From: Malurus cyaneus samueli
Taxonomy: Eukaryota; Chordata; Aves; Passeriformes; Maluridae
Assembly: GCA_009741485.1 (NCBI GenBank)
Contig: CM019236.1
Coordinates: forward strand, 61,925,100 to 61,989,099
DNA: 64,000 nucleotides
Reading direction: 5' to 3'
The notes beneath the pieces were generated by a model that saw only the letters and a list, made by a program, of their open reading frames with translations, was not told the DNA's origin and searched no databases. Positions 38,950 through 51,700 of the stretch are shown one piece after another (position 1 is the first letter of the stretch; each line of letters begins with the position of its first letter). The position numbers were made by a program, and so were the translations under genes.

Positions 38950-39024
38950 GGACCCAGCAGCCCGAGTGCCCCGTGTCCCATCCGTCAAAGCCCTGGAGAA
39001 GGAGTTGAGCCGCTGCCGTGCAGT
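38950..39024 (+). other. Exon-like segment with both splice signals, unidentified
   Basis: TTTACAG acceptor, an open stretch reading PSVKALEKELSRC, then GTGAGT. It follows the PH-like pseudo-exon by about 160 nt and could belong to the same decayed gene. I do not recognise the peptide. Confidence 0.3.
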
Positions 39025-41598
39025 GAGTGTCTCTCTGCTCTGGGCTCAGGCCTGAGCATTGCTCCCCTGCCCGAGCCACAGAAGCATCACTGCTCACTTT
39101 GCACTTCTCTCTTGCCCCATGGAGGACATTGAGTGCCAGGAGGCTGGAGAGGCTGATTGAGAAACAATCAGCAAACATGAGAAGGCTGCCTTTCACCCAG
39201 TTCTGACTGTGCTGGGATACCAGGGATGTGTGGTTAGAAGGAAGAGTCTGTGGTGCTACTCGGCAAGCAGAGGTATTGGAGAGCCACAGGCAGCACTGGC
39301 ACATCTTTGCTGCTGTCACTGGCAGCGCTGCTGTTGGGCAGGGCAGAGGCTCCCAGCTCGCCCATGCTCAGGCTGCTGGGGCTGGGTGGCCGCTGGCTGC
39401 TGGCCCTTTGGGCCATGGGGCTGCTCTGCGAGCGCACCTCGGCTCCTGCAGCCTGATCTGGAGGAAAGGCCAGCTTGTGCTCTGGCCAAACTGCATTCAC
39501 GTGTCCAGTGAGTGTGGCTGGGCAGGTGTGGCACCCTGAGGGAGGACTCCACAACTTGGAGAACAGGGCTAGTGCTGGGCTGGCTTATCCCAGTGCCACA
39601 CCAGCTCTCAAGAGCTTGCGAGCCCCAGGCACACTTGTGGCTGTCAGCTCCCTGCCTGGGGTGCCACATGGCCCCGCACGCCACTAAAGGCAGGCAGGGC
39701 AGGCTGTTACAGCACTGGCCTGGCACTCTCCACTGACCACGTTTTGCTCTCATACTGAAGCAGCTTTGGCAGCTGTGTTTTGTTCTCTATTCCTTGATCT
39801 TTCCTGACTGCTGCCAGGATTCACCAGGCATTCCCAATGCATAGGATGAAATGATACGTTATTTAGGAGCTTTGTGCTACAACCTTTACTCACATTCCAG
39901 CATGTGAGTAAATGAATGAAGTATGATCTAAATGAAGTATGATCACTGAATTTCCTTCTTGGCTTGACATAAATAAAAAAGAGCCTCCTCCCTAGATTGC
40001 CTGATTTTACAAGGAGACATGCTTTTTAGTGTTTTCAGGACTATTCTCTAGTGTAATAAAACCCACAGTCTGCTTGTCTTAGGACCAATTTGCTTTAAAA
40101 CCCAAACTTACATTTCCTGTTTAGAGACACATTTCAATATATGCTAAAAGAGACAAAACAACAAATGAAGTTTTTAATCCAGAGCAGCACCACCTACTTT
40201 GTGCACTGTGGTTCCTGTTAGAAGATGACAAAGGCACCAGAAGTGATGCCTGAAAGCAATGCAGCATGATCCACAGGGAAGAAAAACAGAGCATCTAAGT
40301 GTGAACGGGAAGATGTAGAGCAACATGAGACAAATGCCGTTTTCCAGATAGTGAAAACCATGACTGAATAAATCTAGAAAAGTGACTACTCTGGAACACT
40401 AAAGTATCATTTCACAAAAACAAAATTTAGAATCAGCAGCTGCAAAAAACACTCTTAATTCACTTTAAAGGCAAAGCGCCTGGGAATAACTAGACAAATC
40501 CAACCCAGTGGTGGGCCTATCACATATGAGCTGTGATTTCACTTCTACAACAGATAGTATCAAACACTTAAAATGAAAGCTGCAAAAAATCCCTCAGCAG
40601 AATTAAATCCACAATGTCTCTGTAGATGTTGTGATGATGGAGCAGGAATGGTGCCAGTTCAATAGTGGGAAAGAGAAAATAAAGCAATTTGCGATAAAGC
40701 AAATATTGAAAGAAATAGTTGCATTAAATAAACAGTTTTACACAAAATACTGCACGTTGCTGCCTTTACCTCTTTTCAGGAATATGCTCCTGAGGAGATA
40801 CTGGCAAAGCTCCTGCCTTCTGTATTGAGGAACATGATAGGCATTGTCCTGAACCAGCACTGCTCAGGGAAGTTTTGTTCCTGTATGAACAAATTTTGCG
40901 AACCTGTGACCATCCTTCAGAACCCTATTTATGTTCCCTTCTTCCACATTCTTGTTACGGACAATGGTCTAGCTTGCAAGGACCTCATTAACACACAGCA
41001 ATCAATCCTGGCTGACAAATCTCCAAACTGGGATTTTTGCTGTTGCTGACATGGTGACAGGGTGTTTCTCCCATTTATTGTCATCAATTCAAGGATTCTG
41101 TTGAATTGCCAGCTGTTGCTGCCCTGTTATTTTTCAGATAGATTCAGCACCTTGTCCTTCACCCTGCTTTAGTTTCACTTCTGGTATGATGATCATACTC
41201 AGTCATGATCAGGCAGGTGGGGCATCTCTAAAAATCGTGCTGCAATGCTGGAGTTCTTCCACAGGCTGCTGATACTGTTGGTGGCACTTCTGCTACCAGA
41301 ATGTAAGGGCTTTAGGCAGCCCTGCCACAGTACAGGAGATGGTTACAGATATAAAGGGATGATGAGTAACATTAAAGGATAAAGAGTCCACAGCTTAAGG
41401 GATAAAGAGTCCTCCTCTAAACACAGTGCATGAGAAAATACTCATCAGTGATCACAAATTTATACCAGCCTTACAGAACAGTATGTTAAGGACTAAAAAA
41501 AAGGCAAATAAACCAAGACAGTAATGGTATGGAAGATAAACAACTTTTAAAAAAGCATGAAGACCATGTTAAATGATCAGAAAGTTGTACCGGTAATT
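39025..41598. other. Transition to AT-rich intergenic DNA, no gene recognised
   Basis: GC-rich to about 39.8 kb, where an open frame reads like a hydrophobic leader (MLRLLGLGGRWLLALWAMGL at about 39.36 kb) but lacks any follow-on. Then AT-rich sequence up to the putative YTHDC2 3' UTR. Confidence 0.45.
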
Positions 41599-42617
41599 TT
41601 TATTTTTTTTTTAAGAAAGAAATACAAATCTTCTAACAGTACCTAAATTACTGAACTATTAAACTGCCACTTGGCCATAGGCCTCTGAAAGACTGTTTCA
41701 GCTTGTCAAGGTGTGAGTCACATCTTAAAGATGAAAAATAATTTAAACTAGAAATATCAGTGGATGCAACCAACTCCAAAAGTTTCACACTCCTTATTTT
41801 AATTAAATTAAGTTCAATAATTATCAAATAAATAAGTAGGTAAAATAAAATAATTTATACTACTTAATTAATTAAAATTAATTAAAATTCATATTCTCCA
41901 GCTGCCTAGTTGTTTGTATTAATATATCCTGCTCTCTTATTGTGGATACAGAAATTCAACCAACACTTATGGAACCTTTCAACATATTTGGAGATTCCAT
42001 TCTCAAAGTATTTTTTTAAGCAAACTGCAAGACTGATTAATTAACATTTACACTCTCATACCTTTTACTGAATTTAGAAAGCTTTAACTGTTAACTGCAT
42101 ATTTAAACTGTCTGCTGTGCTATTTTAAACCCGCAAACAAGGGTTTAACTTGGGTACAAGTTAACTTACCCACAAACAAGGGTAACTTAACCCACTTACA
42201 CAAGGTCCATTGTTTCAAACTTAATTTTGAACTTAACGGCATTTTAAGTATCAACTGCACGCTACTGTAAAAAACCCAACTCAGTCAAACAACAGGCTGG
42301 TGAACCATGTCATTGCAAGGAAATGCTGAAAACACAGTCGCCTCTTGTTTTTCCACTTCTAGCTGCACAGCATGACTAAGAACATCAGGAGGTTCTTGCA
42401 TCACCTTCTTCCTCATCTTTGTTGTACACATATTGCTGGTTCTTGTGGCTGATGTTTCAACCTAAACCAGCTAAAAAAAAAAAACAGAAAATTTAGTACC
42501 ACATGTACTTGTTCTTCCACCAGCTACAGAGGAAAGACAGCAGTGTAATGATACATTTTGTATGTGGACAGCTTTTCCTCCACCGCAAAACCAGCAAGCA
42601 ATGCATGAATACCTCTG
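41599..42617 (-). other. YTHDC2: YTHDC2 3' UTR (approximate; candidate AATAAA at 41599-41604)
   Basis: AT-rich sequence after the stop codon. Minus-strand poly(A) hexamers are ATTAAA at 41798-41803 and AATAAA at 41599-41604, with a third possible one near 41073. The true end cannot be chosen from sequence alone. No other gene is visible in this stretch. Confidence 0.4.
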
Positions 42618-42710
42618 TCATGTTACTTGGCATGCTAGTCGTTTTTTTCCTGGCAAAGGAATACGATCCCAAAGCTGCAGCAACTGCTCTCCAACTTGTG
42701 GTTCCAGCTC
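42618..42710 (-). CDS. YTHDC2: YTHDC2 last coding exon and stop codon
   Basis: Acceptor TTTCTAG. Encodes ELEPQVGEQLLQLWDRIPLP then GKKRLACQVT and TGA. The first 19 codons follow the vertebrate C-terminus closely. The last 11 residues differ from the short human end as I recall it, so the tail is clade-variable. Confidence 0.9.
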   Translation of the reverse strand, partial: ELEPQVGEQLLQLWDRIPLPGKKRLACQVT

Positions 42711-45700
42711 CTAGAAATGATGAGGAAATCAGGGAAGTTACTTGCACTATTGAACATACAAAAACTATTACAAATTTGCTAGATGAGGTTGCTGGTGACT
42801 ACTTTCAACCTTTCTAAAAGATCTTGTTCCTTTTGCTGTTGAGACAAACATTAGATCTCCTAGCAGAACAAGATTATTGTACTAGGGCTCAGCAGGAGAT
42901 AAAAAACTTTCATAAACCACCCTGGCTGACAAAGCTGCTTGGGGTGTTTTCATTCACAGTGAGATGTCAGTTCTCAATTACAAAAGTTAATTCCCAGTAA
43001 ACACACTACCACCATACATAAAATAGATGCACCAGATACATTATAGTTCCCACAGATCACTTACTAACTAAAGATCATTATTTTCCACATTTTTAAGTTG
43101 AATTCCATCAAGTGTGGTCGAGAATGTGGAAAGAGAGGTCACATGAAATAGTGGCCATCCTTTCCTTGTACTTCTCCTTTCCTGACTCTTACATCTATAG
43201 AGAGATTTTTGAGAAGTAAAGAGAAGATAATACAAAAACTTTAGCTCTTGAATGATCAAGATGTTTTGGGAGGGGATGGGGAGAGAGCAGAAATCTTATG
43301 CCAATTCTTTGGCTTTTTGTAGCTGCAATTAACTTTAACAAATTCAAGAGAACTGTCCTAAGCTTTACTGTATCTTAGAAGTCAGGATTCTCTAAAGATT
43401 TTACTATAATTACGAACAGTTATTTGGGTGTGACAGACTATCTAAGAGAATATATCTCAACCAAGCAGAGTACAAACCTGCAGAACCAAATTACAAACAC
43501 AAATAAAACCCCAACAACACTCCTTTTTGGAAGCATCCACCTTTAAATATTTTTTAAACACATAAGCAAGAAACTGTTTTGATTTATCAAAATGTCTCCA
43601 TTACTACAGCAGTAATTCTGCATTAGCTGAAGTTACAATACACCAATGAACTGTGATTCAGATTAGCAGATATGTGAACAAGTGGAAATAAATGTCAAGG
43701 CTGAACATGCTAGTAAAAAAATACACAGTTCGACAAAGTAAAGAAAGCTTTAGAAGAGAATAACATTACCTGGCCATCTCTACTTATTTGTACTTTCTTA
43801 CTGTCATTCCATGGATTGAGCAAATGGTGTGCAAACTGAAAAGGAATGCTTTCTTTTCGGATCCAGTCCACCTTAAATACACCTCCAAAACCAGCAGATC
43901 CCCAATCTTGACTCTTCTCACACCCAATCGCTGAACCCATTCTAGCAAAACCCTGGGACAAAAATTGAAATATGAAAGAAGAGACATAATGAGACCATAT
44001 GTGTCTATGGTGGAATGAGATAAATGACTGAACTTCCTATTAAACTTTCAAAGTAGTTTCAAAGTGATTCACATACTCTCCACCACAAAACTAGAGCTTC
44101 TAAAACGTTTACATCCAAAAAATTGGAAGTATGACTTGTTTTTCTACTTCAAATATACCATGTAGGGTTTCACCATAAGGAATATCTTCAATGACAAATT
44201 ATCACTTAAGGTTTTTTAATCTTTGTAACAGTTTAAAAAGCTGTTGCAAAACCACTTGAAGCGGAAGGAAATCAAGATGAATATTCTACTACAGTATAGT
44301 CCATTAGATATTAAAATTCCATTGTTACTTATAGGTAATTTTTGCAGAAATCCGTTTGTTCCTTCTCATGTTCAGTCTGTGTTAGCAACCTTTCAGAGAG
44401 AATTAAGACAGTGTAGCTGTTCTTCAAAGAAAGAAGTCAAAGTTGCTTTTATTTCCTTCTCCAGTGCAGCAGCATTGAATTCCAACACGACAAGTATTCA
44501 GAAAGAAAAGTAAAGAAACCCCAAACTCAAGATAGCATCTAATTTACTTAGATTTGCTCACACACACCAAACAGACCAAAAATAACACAAACACCACACA
44601 CAAAGTATCAGCTATTCAGGTGAATTTATGCCAGTTAGGACTTAGCGGTGCAAAAGATGCAATTCACTGTGTAAATTACCAGCACACACTGCTAGATGCA
44701 GTCCTAAACAGCTCAAGCCAGGCTTAAACAAAAATTAGTAACACGAATAGAGGAAAAAACAAATGTGGAATAGGAAGACAGCTGGGATAAAACATGATTA
44801 ATAGGGAAGTTAATGTCACTTTTCCATGAGGGTGTAGTGCACTGTCAAAACTGGAAGACCAGGGAAACATCAACCACCCCCACTCTGGACTTCTGTGTAT
44901 CTTCCCTTCCCAGGCATCAATGCAACAGCCCATTTTCAGTATCAACTGACTTGCTGAAAATTACTTTTCAGTATTACGTCTGTGTTTGCAAAATCATTGT
45001 ACATAATTTGTCACTGCAGTCCTTTAGTTGTATTCCCAAGACAGCTGTGGTTTGGTCGGTCCATTAGATTTTAAGGCCAGCTGACTTTTAGAAATAGCTT
45101 ATATATGAAGAGTAAAGTAGAACTTTCTTTACCTGGAACAACGAGCTTAGCAGGCTCATAGCTAACCTGCTATTTTGCACTACCAGGTCAAGTGGTTAAC
45201 TTCAGACTGACCACAGATTTGACCAATAACCTGTTGACAAATATCTCACTAGACATGATAACAAGACACAGCTCTGGACACAGCTGTGAAACTTCCACAG
45301 CTTTCTGGACATGGAAGTGAATTAAACTGATTTTTATTAAAATTTGTAATAAGGACATTTGTGAGCTTCCTGGCTTTACAAAGCTATGACTTGACTGTAA
45401 AGGCTTTACAATATTCAGAATATTTTGACATGCAAAGAGTAACAATGCCCTACTTTGGTAGGATTTTGCGGTCCTTTTTTTGTGGTTTTAGAGGATTAAT
45501 GTAAGGTATAAATCTTGTTCTGACTCATGATGTTTGGAGGCAATACCATCTCAGCCTTGGAGGGACAAAGTGAGCGAACCAGAAAGTTGTATTTCAAAGA
45601 ATGAAATACTCTTTCTTCAGCAAACACAGACATTTGCACACTGCTCTGTTTTTCAGAGGGTCAGAAGTCATAAGTAAAGCCGTCCATACTACACACAGTC

Positions 45701-48700
45701 ATTTGCTGCACCTTCCTAAACCACAAACCACTGCTAATATTTTTCTAGCTTACAACTCACCTGAAAGCATCCAGACCCTTGAACAGAAAATATTAAGTAA
45801 ACCGTGCTGCTCTCCCAAAAGGCTCCATTCAGTTTCCGTTCATTACTTGGTGTAGTGGACCATATTCCCTTCTGTTGAGAAATATCTATGTTTTGCAAAT
45901 TGCTACTTTTCATTATGAAGTAACGAACTGGCATATTTTGTCGTGGTGAAGGAGATTTGCAGCCCTGGAAAAATTAAATTAAATTAAATTAATAAAGACA
46001 ATAAAATTAACTAGGCTTTAGTTCTATAGTTTTATAGACATGAACACAGAAATGCCTTGACTGTGCTCCTCCTCCTTCTCCAGATTCTAGAAGAAACATA
46101 AAATCTATCACCTGATCATGTCTGAAATGGCTTTAAAATGTATTTCATATTTATTTTTTAAGCAGTTTTCAAAATAGCGATTCATCCATGAGAGACAGAC
46201 AAGTAGAGCAGAATAGGACTAAAAAGTCTAGTGATTAATTACAATTTGTTAAAATCTGACACACCTTAAGAGGACACCAAAATTAGTCATCCTAGACTGC
46301 AGGCAACACTTCTCACACTATTCACATTTCTACCTTCAGGAAACATGTTTTTTTTCCTTCCACACTGGCTGAATTTAAAAGCTTAAAGACTCTTTTGTAT
46401 TACTGCAGTTTACTATTCAAATATATGTAGGGACAATTATGACAATAACCTTATTAAAATGTGTGCTTTGTTAAAATAACCATAATAAAAAACCCCAAGG
46501 AGTCATAGTAACACAGATAACACAACACTTAAGGAGAATCAGTATCAATGTTTGCTATTACAGAAACAGAGGAAGGCAGAATTTATAATCTTAAGAAGTG
46601 CATGCACAGTGTACTAGCATAGTTGAAAAAAATATAATGTGCCTTCATTGTTTATAAAACAAGCTAAAAAAAAAATCTCATTTTTCTGCTTTGGATAGCT
46701 TTACCCCAGCAGTCTGCAAATATTGTTTTTACTGTAGTAAACTCATGTAACAAGGACATTTAGTCCAGATTTTAAGTTTCAGAAGGAAGTATTATGCAGC
46801 TGTTATAAATGAAAAGTTAAGTTAGGTTCCTAATTTATCAATAAAATACCTAATAGTTGCAGAGATACATCAGCAAGAAATTCTTTCACTTTTCAAGACC
46901 AGGGTGCTATGTTTGTGAACTCTTACCTTTCCAGATACTGGAGAAGAAGGACTAGCACAGGGGCTGGGATAGCTACCACAGTCCGCAGGCTTCACTGAGG
47001 ACTGAGCTGACCTGTCATCTGAGGATCGTTTGGAGAGCAAAATGTCCTTTTCTTTGTACTTCTTTGGCTGGTGCAGTGCGGGAGATTTAGATTTCACTGC
47101 AACTCTAAAAAGTACATACATTGAGTTATGCAAGTGGTCACCAAACAATTTACATTGACCTACTGGCCAACTGCAGAACCACATGTATTACAGTAACTAC
47201 AAAAGATACTGAACACTAATTAAAATACCCATACTGATCATGCATCATTTTTGAATGCTACCTCTTCTGCTACTTCTCAAAGATCACAATTCATGGATGA
47301 TATTCCTGACTGCTCTCTCATAAAGGGGGCCCATGTATGAAATACTTCTCTATGAAATCAAAACTACAATGCAGCACAGGACAGTATCAAGCGTGTCAAC
47401 AGTATTTCGAGTGTTTCTACCTCCTTATTATTAGCAGAAATTCAAGTGATGCTTTTACAGATTAATTGCAACCTACGGTGTCTAGGTGACCTCAACATCT
47501 TACTTTTCAGCATTAGACGAGTCAGAGAATTCAGTTTCTGCTGAGCTTTTTCTGCTGTTGCTTGACCTCCATGTAGATGCCAAAGGAAGTTCTTCACAAG
47601 TCACAGGTCTCGGTCTCTGGCCAATTCCTGAAGGCTGCTGCAGACCTGCAGACTGTTCTTCAGCACTCAGAACAGCTGTAATTGCTCTTACAGTTGTTTC
47701 ATCAACCTGGGACCATGGTTTAGAAGGAGCTCGCATACGACGCAGAAATAAGCTGTGCCACTTCTGCCTGAGTTGCAGTAGCATACCAGCAGCCTGTAAT
47801 GAATTCCCATTCTTTTAAAGACTGGTAAGAATTAGATCAGACAGGTAAAAGAATTAGATCAGACAGGCAGCACCCAGCATTCTAATATGAACAGGGTCCA
47901 AACTGAAAGGCAAGACTGAAGTCTTGGGGAGGGGGAATAACTTCACATTTAAACTAAGACATTAATTTACTTTCCTATCCTTGGGTGCAAGGTGATTTTT
48001 GAAACATTTCATTTAGCTCTGTACTAAATTTAACATTGTATTGTAAACCCACAGTTTTGTTTTTTTTTACTTTTCTAGAAAATCCAATCTTTTCATGCTT
48101 TTTGCCCTTCTTCTCAAATCAATCTATATTCATGCACTATTCATTCACACCTGAGGGAAAAGAGCTCTAAGTAACATATTTTTCTTACACAGACTTTTGC
48201 TGAAATGCAGTGACAGAATTTAAAAGACTAGTCTAATTCCTAAGTTATCAGAAATACTTCCATTAAAATAAAATTTTAAAAATCAATCTTTTGGGCATGT
48301 CTAGGAGAGACAGCATTATTATTAGAGTTGGTAAGTTCAAGTGTTTCATAACCCATAAACCACTCTAACTCGTACCACAGCCACAGCTCATCGAGGACCT
48401 GAAGACTTCTATTTCAATGAGGTTTTTATTTCTCCTTCCAAAATCTGACAACAACTTTCTTTCAGCAACTCCAGCTTCAAGTGGTCCATCTTTTATCCGA
48501 TTTCGGTTATTCTCTCAGAGAAGGAAAAACATGATATGCCAGTGTGACTATTATCCCAGCTCATGCTACAACCTGATGGAGCACCACACAGGCAGGACAG
48601 GAGGCCAGAAGGAGCCACTGTCACTTGCAGCTGTTATCTTTTGTCTGGTAGTCTCTTCAGAGTCTGCTCCCTTGTGGAAAGGGACCAAACAGCCAAGCTC

Positions 48701-51700
48701 AGACACATAAAACAACATATTGCCCAAAAAGTTTCTGAGGCAGATCCAACAGCATCTGGACTGGTGAGGCTTTCCTGCTCCCTGGTTTGATAGGCTGAAT
48801 ACCCACAACATGCTGGAGAAAGAGGGATGAGCACTTTCACTGTTGGCTGAGGTGACTAATTACTTTTTTTCTGCTTGTTCATAGGTGCAAGCATTGAAAG
48901 GTACAGGTGGTAAATTATGATACCTTACAATCTGGATGTCGAATACATGAATTTACAAAGTAGACAACTCTGGGCAAAAGGGGATTGAGGCCCTGGTTGT
49001 CTAATTCTTGATGAGCTCATGGAATAAAGGTTAAACCACAGAGTATGCTGTTTGAGAGACCCAAACAGATTGTAACATTTTTACAGAATATTCTTGGTTA
49101 CTCAAATGTTACAAAAACCTTTTTACACCTTTTTACAATCCTTCCACAAATGCAGGAGTGATTTATTACTTACTTCAGGGTCCAGTCTGAGATGAAGCCA
49201 CTCATCCAGCTTCAGCAGTGCCAGATTAGCAGTTGTTTTGTCTTCCATCTCACTGTCACTGCTATCATTAGATACCCCTCCCCCTGAATTACAGATAAAA
49301 GGTGCATTAGCATTTCTACATTATTTCTGCATATATACAAAAACCTGAACATTATTGCATTACCAGCAATAAATATTTTTCCTCTAAAATGGACTTCTAA
49401 ATGTAAACATTTGTAAAACTATTTCTTCTTTTCTGAGAATAAACTGAGGTCTTTGCTCCAGATAGCAGAAATCAAGTAGCCAGACCTGCTGAGGGTCCTA
49501 CTATGTAAACCCCTGTATGTACGTGATATAACTCAACCCATGTAACATTCATATGCACCAATATCACAAGCCATTATTCAACTTTTGCCTGAACCTGTTT
49601 GTAAAACCAGACGTGGCTCTACTTCCTAGCAAAACAGCAGATTTAAAAACTTAGTAAGGAAAAATGTAATTATATATATATAAGGCTATTAATTAGGAAT
49701 CCTTATTTTCTTAAATGAAGTTTAATCAGCATGAACACTATTCTAAGGTTAACAGTTTAAAAGCAAAAAAGGAAAGCTTCAGAAATTAGTTGGATTTTTA
49801 ATTTGACTCAAACAATAAGAACCAGCAGCACTTATTTTTACTTCTATTCCTACAGAACTCAATCTAAATAAGAGAAAAAAATAATTATATATTCTCTATT
49901 ACATATACTTAACAGTATAGCTAATTGACATTAAAAATTATCAGTAGAAAATACTTGACAATGCATGTGTCAGCTAGAAGTAATATGGCTGTTTGCCACA
50001 CTGATTGTTTCTGAATTATTCAATTGGAACCATCTGGTTCAAAGCATCAAATAAAGTAGTCTGTAGAAAAAGAACAGAACACTCTTATTGTACTTCTCAG
50101 TACTAGTATTAGCATGAAACATTGTGCCTGCATTCTTTCCTTACAAACTACACTGTAATTTCCGAAACCCCAGAACTGTGTAATTTATGGACATTAATCT
50201 GTAAGGAATCCCAAAAATAACAGTTACAGAGCCTATAAACTCTTGAATAGCTACAGAAACTGTAACTCTGTTGCTTTAAAATTGGCCAATATATGTATTA
50301 AATATTTTTGAAAAATAAGCTTTCCACATGCCATTCTAGTGTATACCAGTAGAAATATTTCAAATCCACACTCCAGTGTACCTCGAAAAGATGAAGACGC
50401 CTGCAAGGCGTTACTTGGCAGTCTGGCTGGTCCACAGAAGAGGGACACAGTGACAGGTGTCACAACAGAGCAGCACCTGATGTTTGCTGTCTTGTGAGCT
50501 CTGGTCATTTCGTCATATATAAGCCAGTCAGTAGGGAGGGCCTGGATGGCTGCAGCTTGTCCATTTGCTGGGGGAATCTGCAAATGCAGATAAGACTAGG
50601 CTATTTTACCCTCCAGCTGTAATTAACATGCACGGTAACATATCGCTTATTATATCCAGAGACACTGTGGATTCCTCAATCTAGCAGTGTCCAAGGCCAG
50701 GCTGGGTGGGACTCTGAGCAGCCTGGTCCAATGAAAGGTGTCCCTGCCTTGGCAGGGGCTTGGAATGAGATGAGCTTCAAAGTACCTTTCCACCCAAACC
50801 ATTCTATGATTCTGTATTTGTAGAAATAAACACATAAAATTAATTACATATCAATACTTACATGCAAATCAAAAAGCATGAGACTACTCAACCAGACTCA
50901 CAAATTATGCAACCACCTTGAAACAAAATATTTTGCTTTAAAAAGGAATCTTTAAAAATTATCAATTTCAAAGCAGAACTTCTTGCCATTAAGAGTAGGG
51001 ATCATTACATCTTTAAAACAATTTTATAAGTGGAGGAGGGGTGGAGGGGTGTTGCCATTTTGTCTTGCTCCATCTAGAGAAAGGACTAATTGAAGCAATG
51101 GAAAAATGAACCAATTCCAATTCCACCAACTGGTAAGAAAAGTACTTTCTGTAAGTGCAGTGTTTAATGCCTATGCTGCTTTTAAAGTACTGACAACTAA
51201 GAAAAGACATTTCTAAAATGTTTGACAGAATATAGCACTCTTTTTTGTGAACTATAAATTCAAATTTTACCTTTTTACACTGAGACTGACCAAGAACAGA
51301 GGTAGGATGAAATCGCACTTTCTTCTCTTCTGGTTCAGTCAAAACCAGGATTTCTCTATCCACATGCACAAGATTGGGATACATCCCAGCCACTAAGGCT
51401 GCTTTAATTACAGCCCAGTTCTCAGAGTTAGTATTGACGTCTCTAATATCAGCTCCTCCTCTGGCTCTCACAAAACCTGACAAAAGAACAGGACAAAACG
51501 GTGCCATGTTAGCTTGTGTTTGGTTCTCAAAAAGAATTTGAAATTAAAGGTGAAATAAACTACTAATTTGCATTTTTTACCACTGCCAACCTTCACAGCA
51601 CCAAGAAAAAAACATTGCACTGAAATCCTTCCAGATAAGGGGTTTTACACTAACAAAGAATGCAACCAATACAATACAATACCAAGATATTTCCAGTGGG

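Noticed and set aside
39361..39456. Leucine-rich frame resembling a signal peptide
   Set aside because: It ends in a stop after about 30 residues, with no following coding exon or conserved context.
42503..42817. Plus-strand 104-codon frame over the YTHDC2 last exon
   Set aside because: It is an antisense shadow of the conserved minus-strand exon.
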